Shown here piece by piece: positions 36,409-48,657 of a stretch of 64,000 nt of DNA; the first letter of the stretch is position 1; each line of letters starts with the position of its first letter. Both the position numbers and the translations under genes were made by a program. The stretch is from Antrodiella citrinella (Eukaryota; Basidiomycota; Agaricomycetes; Polyporales; Steccherinaceae). The stretch covers positions 166,740 through 230,739 of the forward strand of contig SGPM01000009.1 in the NCBI GenBank assembly GCA_004802725.1, given 5' to 3'. A model generated the notes under the pieces. It was not told the origin of the DNA and did not search any database. It worked only from the letters and a program-made list of their open reading frames with translations.

Positions 36409-38848
36409 TCAGCGTTGGTGGTTGGGTAGTCGTATACCGATGATCAACACGTTCACAACAGCGGCGACGACGCCGGAGATCCAGAACGCTTTTCCGAAGG
36501 GGGTCGGCTGGAAGCGAAAGATGAGCGCGAAGAACACGCCACCGACGTTACCCATTGCGCCGACAATACCGCTCATAAATCCGTTGGAACCTGGAGAGAC
36601 GACATGATGAGAAAAGGAGATGAAGATAGTTAAGAGAGAGGGACGTACTGGGATTGCAGTGAGGTACCAAGGAGAAATTCACGCCGTTCGCAATCTCATT
36701 TATTATTGCGGTCATCATGAACAAGACGATCACAACGGATACTGAGAGAGTGGTTGTGTATCAGTCTCCACGTCGAACAATAGAGATGAAGAATATATGC
36801 TCACGCTCTGGCTTCTTGTGCTTGTCGATGTACACGCCCAAACAGATACTGAAAAGGCCTTGCATGAAGCCACAGGCAATCATGAGGTACTTCTTTCCTC
36901 GGATGCCGTACTGCTTGTAGATGATGTCACCGAAGTATCCGCCGAGAGGACGAGTGAAGACGTTCATAAGACCATATATCGAGGCAATGTAGCCAGCTTT
37001 GGTCTGCCCGAAGGAGGGAGATTTGAACAGGCCAAACAAGACGTTGGCGAGGTTGGCGTCGATGGCGAGTTCGTAGCCGAAAGTCGCTGTGGGATAGCAA
37101 TAAGTTGAGTGAAGCGAAGCGACAACAAAGACATACTGAGATAGGCAAGACTGGGGAGCCAGGTGAGTGGATTCTTCACTATGTCCCATGTCAAGGCCCA
37201 CGTGAGTTTCTCGTTGATAGCGACGTCCAGCTGTGATGTCACATCTATGAACAAACGTACAACGTCAGCCATCAAGCGTAGTGCCGACGTCGTGGGTACC
37301 TGACTTACCGGACTCATCCTCGATAACATCTTGCACCTTGACCTCAAATCGCTTCGTCTCACGCGATTGATCAATGGCAGACCGTGACGCCGCCGTTGCA
37401 CTGTCAGTCTTCTTGATAGCATCGTGATCCGTCTCGTCAGCGCCGACGGGCACGACAGATGTCTCCGTCTCCGCCTGCTTCTCCGCGTCGGTGGACGGAT
37501 GAGCAATAGGGCTGCCGGAGGGGTTGAACTCGATGTGGGCGGCGGGAACATCGTGACGTTTGGACCATGGACCATTGGGGTGGTCCGTGCCGAAGATCAT
37601 GATCGCGGCGGCGACGAAGAGCAAAATGGGAACGGGGACAATCACGAAGGACGCTATGTGAAGGCATATCTTAAGTAGGTGGTCTGTGAGAGTGGTATGA
37701 CGGCGTACCTCTCCATGCAGAGTGTATACTGAGCCCATCGCGGATGAGCTGGTTGTACAACGCGATCATGATGATGAATGTGAATCCGCCTCCTGCGTTA
37801 CCCCACCCTCCGACCAGCGCGTTCGCGCGTCCCACAATATTCTTGTCGTAGAATACAGTTGTCCAGGCTTGACATGGGACGAAAGTTCCTCCGAGGATAC
37901 CTGCGATAGGAGAAGTGAATATGTGGACCAGCGTAGAGAGGGGGAGGGAACGAACCAATGAAGAAACGAATGGTATACAGCCCTCCTGCGGAACTGACCG
38001 TACCCGCTAGACCTGAGGGAATGGCGCCGATGACAAGGAGACCTGCCATGACCTTTCGAGGTCCATAATCTAGTGTAGGGGTTTCGTCGGCGGGGGATAG
38101 CGAATATATAAGGAGTAACGTACCATCAACAAGAGGACCAACTACGATACGCACAATAAGGGTTGCGCAGAGAGATACAATATTCGAATTACCTGAGTGG
38201 CATAGATATATGATAAGTCATTGTTCCGAGCGAGAATATGGGGAGGGGGAAAGTGTATCGACACACGACGTAGGTGCTTTAAGTAGTGAACAGAGTATGT
38301 CGTACCAACTTGGGCCGTCGTCAGTTTGAGATCCGTTTTGACGGCAGAGGGGATAAGCGGAGAGAAGGCGAACCACGATAAGCTGTGTGAAAATGCAAAA
38401 GGTAAACCGGTAAACATATGACAGGAGGAGATCGAGAGATAGAAGAAGATACGATACATCCCAAAGCTCAGCGGCCAAATGACAAGCCGAAAATGGCGTG
38501 GTGAAACAAAAAAAAAGAAAGGATGTACGCACAAGGCCGACCAGAATCCCAACCAAGACCTGTGGAACAGAAGACTCTATGTCAGTGTTTGGTTCTTCGC
38601 TCAATTGCGTTTCGAAACTCCTGAAAAACGACACACGATAACGCACTGAAAAAGACGTACAAGTGAAAGTTCCTAGAGTACTGCGAGCCCAAGTTCAGAA
38701 TGGGCAGCGTCTTGCATTTGCGGTTGACAGTGTTGACTCTGACGGTCGTCAGACGCTGCCACAAGCTAAGTGTTTGCTCGTGCTGCATCATAACTGACAT
38801 GTCGCCATCGTGTTCAGTGGTATACGGGGCAGTAGTTGGGGAAGACAT
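36409..38848 (-). CDS. High-affinity nitrate/nitrite transporter (NRT2/CrnA, MFS)
   Basis: Plasma-membrane proton symporter for nitrate uptake. The spliced minus strand gives [80 protein letters not shown], the first nitrate signature ANALVGGWGNAGGGFTF, a long charged cytoplasmic loop (NPSGSPIAHPSTDAEKQAET ... FEVKVQDVIEDES), TKAGYIASIYGLMNVFTRPL, YLMIACGFMQGLFSICLG, the second signature GIVGAMGNVGGVFFALIF, and the last helix before RLPNHQR. The two GxxGNxGG motifs are diagnostic for the nitrate-nitrite porter family, and the large loop between TM6 and TM7 is the fungal form. About twelve exons, no frame break seen. With the nitrate reductase it forms part of a nitrate-assimilation cluster. 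Confidence 0.94.
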
Positions 38849-40535
38849 GACGCTGATCTGATGACAGAGTGGGCTGCAGAGAGCTGAAGATCTCCTATAT
38901 ATGAACCTGAGAGGAATGCAGGTAATATGGGCGAAAGAAGCAGATGGAAACGAGCGATGACTAGTTCAAATATTACGCACCTCATACCGCACGATCGAAT
39001 CTGAGCGTCCTTTCAAACGCCAGGGTGGAAGGCCACGAATAGATAGCAGTGTTGCGAGAAAATCAAGTTCCCACAGAATGCCTTGCGGTGGGTTTCGGTG
39101 CTTGTCACCGCGGGTTGCGATAAGACGTTGTGGCAGATACGACATGCAGAGTGCTGCTTCTGAGACACTGAATATTGTAAACCAAGAACGGAGGCTGCAG
39201 ACATCCACTGAGATGTTGGTTTACCTCCGTGGGTTTTCAAGTTGCTGCTGTCCGTGGCCTGCGTATCATGCCGGCAAAAATGAGATCTCCTGAACTGTGA
39301 AGGTCTTGAGCCATAATATTTGTACTCGAAGTGACCAGGGATGATGTGACGTGTACTAATCAACGATGAAGGTGGAACGTTGAACTTGGAGTCTTGGACA
39401 AGGGGCGCCCAGTAGAGCTGGCGAAGACATCGACCTGTCAAGATTAGATGGATCAGATCGTCTCTGGCTCATTGCTCTCAATCTCACTCTTATTCAACGT
39501 TCTCGTTCTCGTTCGCCATCGCTTTACATCCCCTCGCCATGATCCCCCCCATCGAGATTGACGGCATCAGCTACGAAGTCCTCTCCTATAATGAAACAAT
39601 AGGTGCATGACGATCTCTGCGGCAAGATGATTGGTTTGCACAAGCCAAGCAACACTTCGTCGCTGCAGAACCACAGGTCGTCAAATAAATGTGTGGAGCA
39701 GGGGAAGAAAACAGGTAGAAGGAACCAAAAGGTACGCATATTAATTGATACCCCTCTATTATGCTCGCTGATGGGGACATAACGTCTTCAGTCATCTGCA
39801 CTGAACATTCCTCGACAACCAGACACTTCGACCGCCAATTTGACGAGGATCTCAAGCATGCTCAGCCTGATAAGAGGGCAGTTGACAGTTGGTCGTGGCT
39901 TCTATTGGGACGAACCCAAAGGAGCTCGATCGAGAGGTGGACGCAATGAGAGGGGCTTATGTTGCGAATAAGGAGATCGAGTTGCCGAATTCGTGGGTCA
40001 GGAGGGAAGAAGGTTGTTACGTTCAAGAGTTTGGGTACGTGCTGCTTTCCAGGAGCGTTGTATTCGCCAACTGACTGTGAGTCTATAGAAAGAAACCTGC
40101 GACATACTCGCGACGGTTCACCAGAAGGTTGGACAGAAAGTTGGACACATATTGAACACTTTGGCTCATGCATGATGTCCACGTTTACCGGTACTGCGGT
40201 GCGTCCACTTTACGGCGCAGCGGTAGTGTCCGGCTGTCGTGTACATCTTGTGTAGATCTCCATGTCTTCACTTCCAATCACTTCATCTGGAACTAGAAAC
40301 GTTTAGTATATACCTTTTTTACTGTATTCACTTTGAAATGAGCCATGAAATTTCGAGATTATGTATGACAATACCCGGACCGGTGCTCCTCCCGCTGCAA
40401 TTTCTAACTTTTCAATCTTTCGCACTTGCTTTTGCATGTCATCCTGCGAGACGAAGTTCACCAAGCCTTCACCATAATATCTATCTATCTCACTCACAAG
40501 CTACTTTACATTCATTATACAACTATATCCACGCG
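38849..40535. other. Intergenic, with a possible small spliced ORF at 39539
   Basis: Upstream of the nitrate transporter and of the MYND gene. An ATG at 39539 opens MIPPIEIDGISYEVLSYNET before a possible donor; a later piece (about 39917-40034) reads NPKELDREVDAMRGAYVANK and looks coding. I could not join them into one frame, and no family is recognised. Could be a decayed gene. Confidence 0.35.
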
Positions 40536-42685
40536 ATGGCCAACCCGGCGAATTTTGACCGAGTTCTGAAGAGAATGCACCAAAATCCGAAAAGTGTAAG
40601 TCAGTTGTTATATCATGGCTTGCTGCTCAGTACCAGTACTAATAAAGATGGACTTGGTTACAGGTTCTCGAGGCTGCAATACGAGGCTCGCCAGACGAGA
40701 TCACCGTCCTCGGTAACACTTGGGCAGACAAGCCCGGCCTCATCTCTCCCTCCGATGCAATGGACGTCTGGCTGTACCATCTCACATCCGCACGTGTACC
40801 CTCCGACATCAAAAACGACGTCTTCTGCAGCACAGCGAACTGTGCTTTCGCGTCCATCCTCGGTATGAGCAAAATGGGACTTTTCTTCGGGTCTCATCCT
40901 GGCTTGGTGAAGAGGATAGTCGACGGCTGGCCGGGGATGTATCAATGAACAGTCTACTTGATGGCTGCGCGGGTTGAGTGCTTAGAGCTGAGTGATGCAC
41001 GACGGAGGAGGACGCTAGATGTGATCACGATGTGCTGGTTCACCATGGCACAGAACGAGGTCCTCCGGGGACTGATCATGAAGACCCCGGCTGCGCTGGA
41101 GATCGCGACACGTCTCTGGCTCGAGGAAGGGAAGGGGCCCGTTCCATCCAACGTCACCATTCCGGCTGCGTCGTGCATTCTGTGGAACTTGCTGAAGCTC
41201 GCGAAGGCGCCAGAGTTGGATAGGATGCTGAAGGCGGCGGGAGGCAAGGCGCGTGAGGTTGCGAAGCTGAGTCTGACGCGTCTGAAGGATGTGTTGAAAG
41301 CACCACAGCTCAGCTCGACGCACCTTATGATGCACCTTGATTTCCTCAATTCCGTCTCTCGTGTCCCATCACATCCCATTCGCAGGGCACCGTTCGGTGC
41401 CAATGTCATTTGGATCGTCACAGGTGCACTGGTCAAGCTCTCGGTGCTCGTTAATACGTCTCCGGATCTTGGATTCTTGGACGCGATGGTGGCTGGTTTC
41501 GGGTACCTGAGCAACTGTCTAGAATCGACGGACGGATTCACTTGGGTCTCTCAAGCCATCGGCGCAGGTCTCCTCCCAGCCTACTGCGACTGCTCCCCAA
41601 AGTTCTATATGGTGCACGGAGAGGACCTGGAAATGATCACCGACGTGGTGAACAAGATTCTGCCCAAGTATCTAGTTTATAGATCTGTCATTGACGCGGT
41701 GGACGCGTCCATGCGGAAGTTAACAAAAGCTCAAGAGGACAGGGTGAGGTTGAGCATGGCAAAGAAGGGATGGGAAGAATTTTACCATATGGCGCATGAG
41801 AAGGAACTGATCGCGATCCACTCAGAGGTGACGAAGGGTATGCACATGACATGTGACAATATCAAAGTAAGCAAACGTTTAAGATACGATCTATACTGTA
41901 TGCACATCTCGTGTTCGGCAGTGTCAGAAGGTCAAGAGGAAGGAAGAAGTACGAAGGTGCTCTGCTTGTCTGAATACATTTTACTGCTCAAAGGTGAGCT
42001 ATTTCCGTTATCTTGGTGTTCTTTATTGAACAGTTTCGCAGGAATGTCAAGCTGTCGCGTGGAAGGAAGGTGACCACAGGACGATGTGTAAGCTGAAGGA
42101 GCGCGAGCGCATGGGCAAGTACGTTTGCCTTTGAAGCTCGTCTTTCTCTGACACGTATATCCTGCAGAAGGGAAATCCGAGTCTATCAGCAAAAGGGATG
42201 CCGCGTTCTTTCACGTCCTCTCCATGCGTGACGCAGGTAAGAAACGACAGCAGTTTCGCAAACTCATCAAAGCCAATTTCCCATCCGCTGCCCTCCACGA
42301 TACGGTCGTATGCATGGACTACACCGTTCTTCCCGCGAAGTCCAGTGTGCGGCTCCTGAAAGACTACAACACGGGCCATACCATGGGCTCGGATAATGCA
42401 GAGGCTCGGAACGACGCGTTAGTGGAAAAGGTGCAGACACACCCGGACCGGTTCACGCTTATCGAGAGCAAGATCGCGTGTGGACAAGGTCATCAGTGCG
42501 TGCTGACGTTGGCAACGGGCCAGTTTTGGACGAGGGAATCAATGCTGGGGCCGGTGGACGACTTGTCGGGCGACGATGCGGAGCTGGGACATGAAGATAT
42601 GGATCATATCGACTTCATGAAAGTGCAAATGATGCTAGATTCCTTCAAAGATAAGCATGAGGGTGAACGTCGGGCCCGGGTTTGA
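40536..42685 (+). pseudogene. MYND zinc-finger protein with internal in-frame stop
   Basis: Exon 1 40536-40595 (MANPANFDRVLKRMHQNPKS); exon 2 40664-41866, mostly helical repeats; then the MYND finger over two exons: CDNIKCQKVKRKEEVRRCSA, CLNTFYCSKECQAVAWKEGD, HRTMC. The last exon, from 42168, reads EGKSESISKRDAAFFHVLSM and ends at 42685. In exon 2 the reading IVDGWPGMYQ meets TGA at 40946-40948 and continues in the same frame with TVYLMAARVECLELSDARR for another 300 codons. Relatives have an aromatic residue there (TGG to TGA is one change), so this is a nonsense mutation, a base error, or readthrough. The intron at 42115-42167 has a GC donor. MYND fingers bind proline-rich partners; exact role unknown. 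Confidence 0.8.
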
Positions 42686-43003
42686 GTCTTGACTTTAAGC
42701 TTTTCTATGTGAATAGACTTATGATCTACTGATTATGAGACACTCAGGACGAATCCTATAATGAACGCTGTGGCCTCTGAAGTGCTGAGAAGGAACGACC
42801 TCGGCCCGATTGCTTATTTGCATGTGTTGTGCGACAGCCTCTACAGGCCTACTACTATTTGCGCCATGCGGGAGTCAGAATACTTAGGGGCGACTGCGAA
42901 CTTCCGAGGGCCCCTGACTTTGATCACCGTTCCCGATGACATATCTAACATGGAAACATTATTGGCAGCAATTCCCTGGAAGCAACATTGTACCACCATC
43001 AGC
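42686..43003. other. Intergenic, MYND gene to P450
   Basis: 318 bp with a minus/plus open frame but no motif; 5' flank of the P450. Confidence 0.35.
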
Positions 43004-45102
43004 ATGACATCCAGTGAAATTTCTGTGTTCTTTCTCGTTGTTGCGGCTTCGTTCGTCTCTGTGACTGCTGTTGGATTGTTCCTTGCGCTTCGTCGCAAGA
43101 CCCCTTTTCCACCTGGGCCTAAAGGACTCCCGATTATAGGAAACGCGCTTGAAGTCCCCATGGAATATCAGTGGTTGTATTTCTCCAAGCTCAAACAACA
43201 ATTTGGTGCGTCTTTTCAGAACCCTCTTTGCATTTGCAAGACTGATAACACGTCGTTTAGGGGACCTGACCACATTCTCAATTCTTGGCATGCGCGTGGT
43301 CGTCGTTAATACCCGTAAAGACGTGCTCGAACTCACCGTCAAAAGAAGCGACACCTACTTTGAACGGCCCCACCTTTATAGCTTTGACATGGTGGGATGG
43401 GGCCAGGGAACTGCGCTCCTGAACAGTTACCCTTGGAAGGACCATCGCCGATACGCTACTCGGCTGTTCGGGACCCGTCAACTCATGCAGAGGTTCTATG
43501 GCGTGGAAATGTTGGAGGCCAGAAACTTCGTGAGGAATTTTCTGCGGGATCCTGATGAGTTGGAACATCATATTAGATAGTACGTATCTTTCTACTCTGA
43601 TGGCGTAACGACTCACGGGCGTCGCAGTCTGTCGGGAGCCGTCATCTTGAAGATCACCTACGGCTATACCACACAAGAAGGTCGCGACCCTTTATTGACA
43701 AGGTAGACGAGTGTATGACCGCAGTTCTCGGATCTGCTCAGACTAGGTAATTTCCCTGTGGACTTTCTTCCTTCGTTGCGATTCCTTCCAGCTTGGTTTC
43801 TGCCGATGGGTTGGAAGAAGACGCCGGAACACTACCGCAAAACAGCAGACGAAGTGATCACAGTGCCTTACAACCTCGTGAAGGAGCACATGGTGAGCTT
43901 CTGTCGGATGGTCTAGATTTGTGATCAGAACTGACGTATCGTCCGAAACAGAAAGCAGGAACTGCTGTCCCATGTTACCTCTCGGACATTTTGGAGGACG
44001 CAAATATATCTCCCGAGGAGGAGGATGCTCTCAAATACAGCTCCGCTTCCGTATACGCTGGTATGTTAGGATAAATATGCTGCTTCTCGTCAAGATCCAT
44101 ATTTTCATCCTGAATACAGCTGGAGCCGATACCGTATGTCTGAACGAACTCGTCTGAAAGTAGTATCGTCTGACCATCATTTCACCCGCAGAGCGTCTCA
44201 CAAATACACGGCTTCTTCCTCATTATGATGTTGGAACCGGACGTACAGCGCAAGGCGCAGGCAGAGATTGATGCCGTCATTGGACAGGACAGGCTTCCTA
44301 ACTTCACTGATCGTGACCACTTACCCTACATCGACGCCGTCGAAGGAAGTAATGAGATTCCACACTATTTTACCGAGCGGTACGTTACACTGTTCATGCG
44401 ACATCTTGGCACGATTGATGTTATTATGTTGACAGGGGGCCCTCGTCGAGCCATGAAGGACGACGTGCTTCGGGGTTACTTCATTCCTGAGCACTCGCTG
44501 ATCCTTTTGAATGCGTGGTAAGCTTGCTTTGAGTCTGTCAATGCAACATATAGCTGACTGAACGTATCGTTGCAAAATTCAAGGGGGATATGCCATGACC
44601 CGGAAATCTATAGCCAGCCATTTGTTTTCAACCCTGACAGATTCTTGGGCGATAATCCGGAATTGAATCCCCGGTTGTCTTCGGATTTGGACGGAGGTAT
44701 GTCGTTAAGCTCAATCCTTGTACTGTCAGTTCTCGCTGACACTCCATACGTAGAATTTGTCCAGGTAAAATTGCTCGTGTCTTCGTTCCGATGATGCCAT
44801 AACAACCGTCACATTGGCAGGTCAACAAATGGCGGAAGCTACAATTTGGCTCTCGAGTGTCTTGGCTCTCGCACTTTTTGACATCAAGCCTATCAAAGAC
44901 AGTCCGACTGAGTTCTCGTTCTCGGAGGGTGGGTCGTTCACGGGTGGCCCTATCTCGTACGTCCCAATTCTATTGTTCTGTTCTGCATATCCATACTCAA
45001 TTTCGCACGCGTAGACGACCCTCACCTTTCACATCCAAGATCACGCCGAGATCCTCGAGAGCAGAAGCATTGATTCGTCTCATCGATGAGGAGGTTGTGT
45101 AG
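43004..45102 (+). pseudogene. Cytochrome P450, frameshifted (probable pseudogene)
   Basis: Starts with a membrane anchor (SEISVFFLVVAASFVSVTAV) and hinge PFPPGPKGLPIIGNALEVP. Family motifs in order: WKDHRRYATRLFGTRQLMQ (C-helix), the oxygen-binding AGADT|SVSQ (I-helix, split by an intron), KEVMRFHTILPSGGPRRAMK (K-helix ExxR), PFVFNPDRFLGDNPELNP, and the haem loop VFGFGRRICPGQQMAEATIW with its Cys. Continuity is broken at least four times: a compensating pair near 43700 and 43722 (around VDECMT), about 2 bases lost at 44341 just before the K-helix, and bases lost at about 44671 before the haem loop. ICPG is encoded by an 11-nt exon (44754-44764). Resembles the basidiomycete monooxygenases often labelled O-methylsterigmatocystin-oxidoreductase-like. 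Neighbouring genes mostly lack such indels, so decay is the simplest reading. Confidence 0.85.
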
Positions 45103-45923
45103 AAGACTTTCATCACAGGAGACCTCGCAATAATCCCATGGAATATATGTTGTTGACGTGGACGAGCTGTTTGCTTGGCAGGGGTTTGAGCACAGATTGA
45201 CTGCCGTCCATGCAGTTGCTAGACTGTGCTAGTGGTGCAGGTACAATCTCATCTCCGCACGTCTACATTTCACACACGTGGACACCACTGTATTGGACGA
45301 CAGGCGACGACCACATTGTCGTGTAGACAGAGCGATGGACAGATGCGATGCACCGCATGTCCAGCCTATAGCTGCGGCAGATCCTCTCAACATGGAGTGC
45401 GACTGTCCAGTCCTGAGAAGGTACAGGGTCTCACTTCAATCTCCGTCCGAGTCCTGTGCACTGCATGAAACGTGACGAAGATGATCCTGAAGGATGCCAG
45501 CACCGTCGTGACAGTCGAGAACATGTTGTATTTCAATCAGAAGCAAGAATCTACTGGCAACCTTGTGAGAACTCTGTCGTCAAAGATTATGTCAAGGTGT
45601 TAGTTATTTCATCGCAATTTCGAGCAATTGTTAGCGCTACCATGCACAGCATCGTTTCAATGGTAACGCTACTGTATATACAAGTGAAGTCGATTTCGTG
45701 GAGAAAGTCATAACAAGGGCTACGAGAAACCCGCAATCAGCGCATGTTGTTGTAACACACGAGGTAGATGGAGACGAGCGTTGAGTATAAAGAAGACGCT
45801 CATCGATCGTCTCTTCCTCTCAAACCACGTTCACAATCACACACACATTTCTCCGTTCCCGACGTTCCCGACTGTTTCATCTTCCAAAGCTTTCATTGCG
45901 GTTCAGTATCGCTAGGACATACA
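45103..45923. other. Intergenic
   Basis: Between the P450 and the amidohydrolase-like gene. Short frames only; the last 150 bp are pyrimidine-rich, as in the 5' leader of an expressed gene. Confidence 0.4.
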
Positions 45924-47200
45924 ATGAGCAACGCGCTTCCACCGACACCCACTTCTCCTGGACTCAGTGTTCGTCGCAAGGGTCTCAAAACTCATCCGAC
46001 TCTCCCACTTTCCGCTTTCACACCTCCGAGTACTGGAACCGGAGAGCAGTTCCCCTTGCCTCCCGACCCTAGCACAATCCACCCAACGAATGTGATTGAT
46101 GCGCACGTTATCGCACCCTCTGGCGATCTCAGCGACTGGTTTGCTCAGGTCGATGAGGCTTTGAAGGGGAAGATCGGAGGGGCGGTTTTGTCGTTACATG
46201 GCGCAGAACCATCTGCAATTGATGATTTGCTTGCAAAGTATGTTCTTGTCTCCTTGATCGTTCGATCCATGAAGTTCTGAACTTGCCATTTCAGGGTTGC
46301 CACATCGCAGACACCCATCCATGCTGTACTGGTCCCATTCTCCCTAGAAGACGGAATTCCTGCGAACCCACCGAAATACCTCTCTGATGCTACCCGGAAT
46401 CCCTTGATTGTCCTGTCCGCAAGTTTCACAAAGAACACACCTGCTGTTGCTGAGGCGCTTAAATGGGCTTTGGACAACGGATTCTCGGTCGACATTGACG
46501 TGCAGACCAATCTCAAGGACAGCGAGAGCGAATGGGAGGCATTAGAGGAATTGTTCGGCAAAGCTATGCCTCATGAGACCGAGGATGCACCCAAGCCCAA
46601 AGGCAAAGTCGTTCTCAGTATGTCCTTTGTCTCCTCTTCATTATTTGTCCTCAATGTTTTTCCAGCGAACCTGCTCCCCCCTCCCGATGATCTCCACCTT
46701 CCCATCGTGAAGCTCCTTACGCACTCGACGTACCAGGCGTACCAGTCACACTGTGCGGCGTTATCACTTTACTCCAACGTCTACGTCAAGTTCATTCCTC
46801 CGTCCTGGGGCTCTCCCACTCCCCCGACCCCCGCGCCCACTGTCACAGAGACACCAGCCGAATCGGAATATGAGATCAGGGATACGAACGAGAAGAGGGA
46901 GTGGAAGCGGAGGATCAAGATGTACAGTACGTTACCCTCGCCGTCATTGATCTGTCGCGAACAGCCAGGACTGATTTTGGTTGTCGTTGTCTCGCAGTCG
47001 GACCTTGCCTTGAAGCCTTTGGCTACTCCCGCATCATTTACGGATCATCGCCTTCGCCCTTTTCTCACAGCAAATCCAACGCGGCAGATTGGTACGAGCT
47101 TGCACGCGAATCATTCGCAGAGCTCGGCACTGAGCAAGAAGGTGTTGATGCCGTCTTCTATGGCAACGCTAAGCTCGTGTACAGCTCTGAGTCGTCATAG
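45924..47200 (+). CDS. Amidohydrolase-like (TIM-barrel) protein, 366 aa
   Basis: Exons 45924-46237, 46295-46618, 46667-46926 and 46998-47200 sum to an exact frame. Alternating strand/helix units (IDAHVIAPSGDLSDWFAQVD, PIHAVLVPFSLEDGIPANPP, PLIVLSASFTKNTPAVAEAL, FSVDIDVQTNLKD) and the C-terminal CLEAFGYSRIIYGSSPSPF followed by WYELARESFAEL and VDAVFYGNAKLVYSS match the end of the amidohydrolase_2 barrel, where FG..RI.FGSD and a terminal N(A)xKxxY are typical. Here the usual catalytic Asp after GS is absent (GSSPSP), and I see no metal-binding HxH at the N-terminus, so it may be catalytically dead or a distant member. The frame is open above the ATG at 45924 to an earlier ATG at 45768; the later one follows a leader-like stretch. 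Confidence 0.7.
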
Positions 47201-47798
47201 TCGCAGCGTCAGATTGTTGTTTTTATGCTTAGATCCTAAGAGGATGGGGAGATTGTTGAAGGATTTGGAAATAGTCGTCTCGATATACAAGACAGAGAAA
47301 ATGTAGATCTTATCCATATGTTGTAGAATGATTTTGTACGTACGTATTCATATTATGTGCCCGTTTTATTTATTCGTTGTCGCTGTTCGCGACCTTGTAA
47401 AGTGGTTCGTTCAGCCTGAACGAGAGAGAGAAAGAGAGAACTGATAAGAGATGGTCCCGATCTGGAAAGTACAAAACAAAAGAGGAAATGCTCTTTCCCG
47501 TTCGGGCCACTTCCACAGGCTGACTGCCAGGGCAAACTTCAGAGTATAACGCTCAGATCCTCAATGTTATCACAGTCTGACACTTCTGATGTAGGAATTA
47601 CATGCGCTGAGGCGTTTGGAACAGCAGAAGGGGGGATCGCGTTGCTGCAAATGCATACCGTACGACTACAGAACGTGAGCGACTAAAATACAAAAACATA
47701 CAAATCAAATAGAGATAAGATCAAAATAGACGGGAAGTGTCTACAATCGCACATTCGTCGGGAACCCAAATATTACATCTGACGCTTTCACGAGGGCC
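47201..47798. other. Intergenic
   Basis: Contains a purine run (GAGAGAGAGAAAGAGAGAA, about 47420) and otherwise nothing recognisable. Confidence 0.4.
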
Positions 47799-48657
47799 AT
47801 GTATGCTTCAGAGTTGTCCATCTCATCGCAACGATACACTTCCTGCACCGAAATCGTCACGATCCTTCTCAACGAAATGTATCACAAGGACCCTCATGTC
47901 GTTGACGAATCTCTAGAGATTTTATCTAGCGTGGACACGTTGAGAAGGTGAGTACTGATTTCCTCGCTTGCACTATTTGTATTGTGAGATCACCTTCGCA
48001 CCAAAGTGCTTATTCCGGACCTGATCTGGAAGATAGACAATGCTTCCACATCGTCCAAGGTACTAGGTCTATCATCCTCTTTCTCCGATCTCCTCGTCCT
48101 GTCCGCTAACGACATTTAGAGTGGGACACTATCGAAGACCACCACGCATTTATGTCTAACAAGGCAACTTACGCTGCCCTGTATGCAGCCGTGAACCGAT
48201 ACATGACGGAGTTGTCTATGGTGCACGTGTATTTCGTGCAGGATCCTCGTCCTGCATTTCTTGCGCCTGTGACAGAGATCATAGACTGGACTATACGGCC
48301 CGGGGGACTCGGAGGCGAGGATAACTTTGACGAGCCGAAAGTGGTTCGCCAGCTTGTCCAACGTCTGGTCGAGGCTCTCAATGCAAGCCAGGGGGCGCTG
48401 AGCAGTGGCACGACGCAGGCTGCATATGGTACTTGCGTGGAGGATCAGAGCGTGGTGGTCGCGTGTGGGTGGGACAGCCTGGAGGTGAGTTAGCTCAATC
48501 GAAAAAGGTACACGCGTCCCCTGAAAGAGTCATTCCCGGATAGGCTCGAGAACGAATGAAGACGGATTCCGGGGAAGTGAACGCTATTTGGATGAGTTTG
48601 CAGAAAGTGGGGAAGAAGCATTCTAGGTGTGTTACGTTGAAGCCATTCAAGTCGTGA
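47799..48657 (+). CDS. Dimeric A/B-barrel (Dabb/ABM-like) domain protein, 226 aa
   Basis: Exons 47799-47947, 48007-48059, 48120-48484 and 48544-48657 sum to an exact frame. Two half-repeats show the fold: a first unit ending AYSGPDLEDRQCFHIVQEWD, followed by TIEDHHAFMSNKATYAALYA and LSMVHVYFVQDPRPAFLAPV, then a second unit GLGGEDNFDEPKVVRQLVQR, TCVEDQSVVVACGWDSLEAR, VGKKHSRCVTLKPF. The W(D/E)x.EDHxxFM segment is typical of stress-response A/B-barrel and antibiotic-monooxygenase-like proteins in basidiomycetes. No catalytic residues can be assigned. Small cytosolic protein, role unknown. The start at 47799 is the first ATG in frame. Confidence 0.7.

Noticed and set aside
40239..40868. 209-aa open frame overlapping the MYND gene start
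   Set aside because: Different frame from the MYND protein, reads through its first intron; it is a shadow frame.
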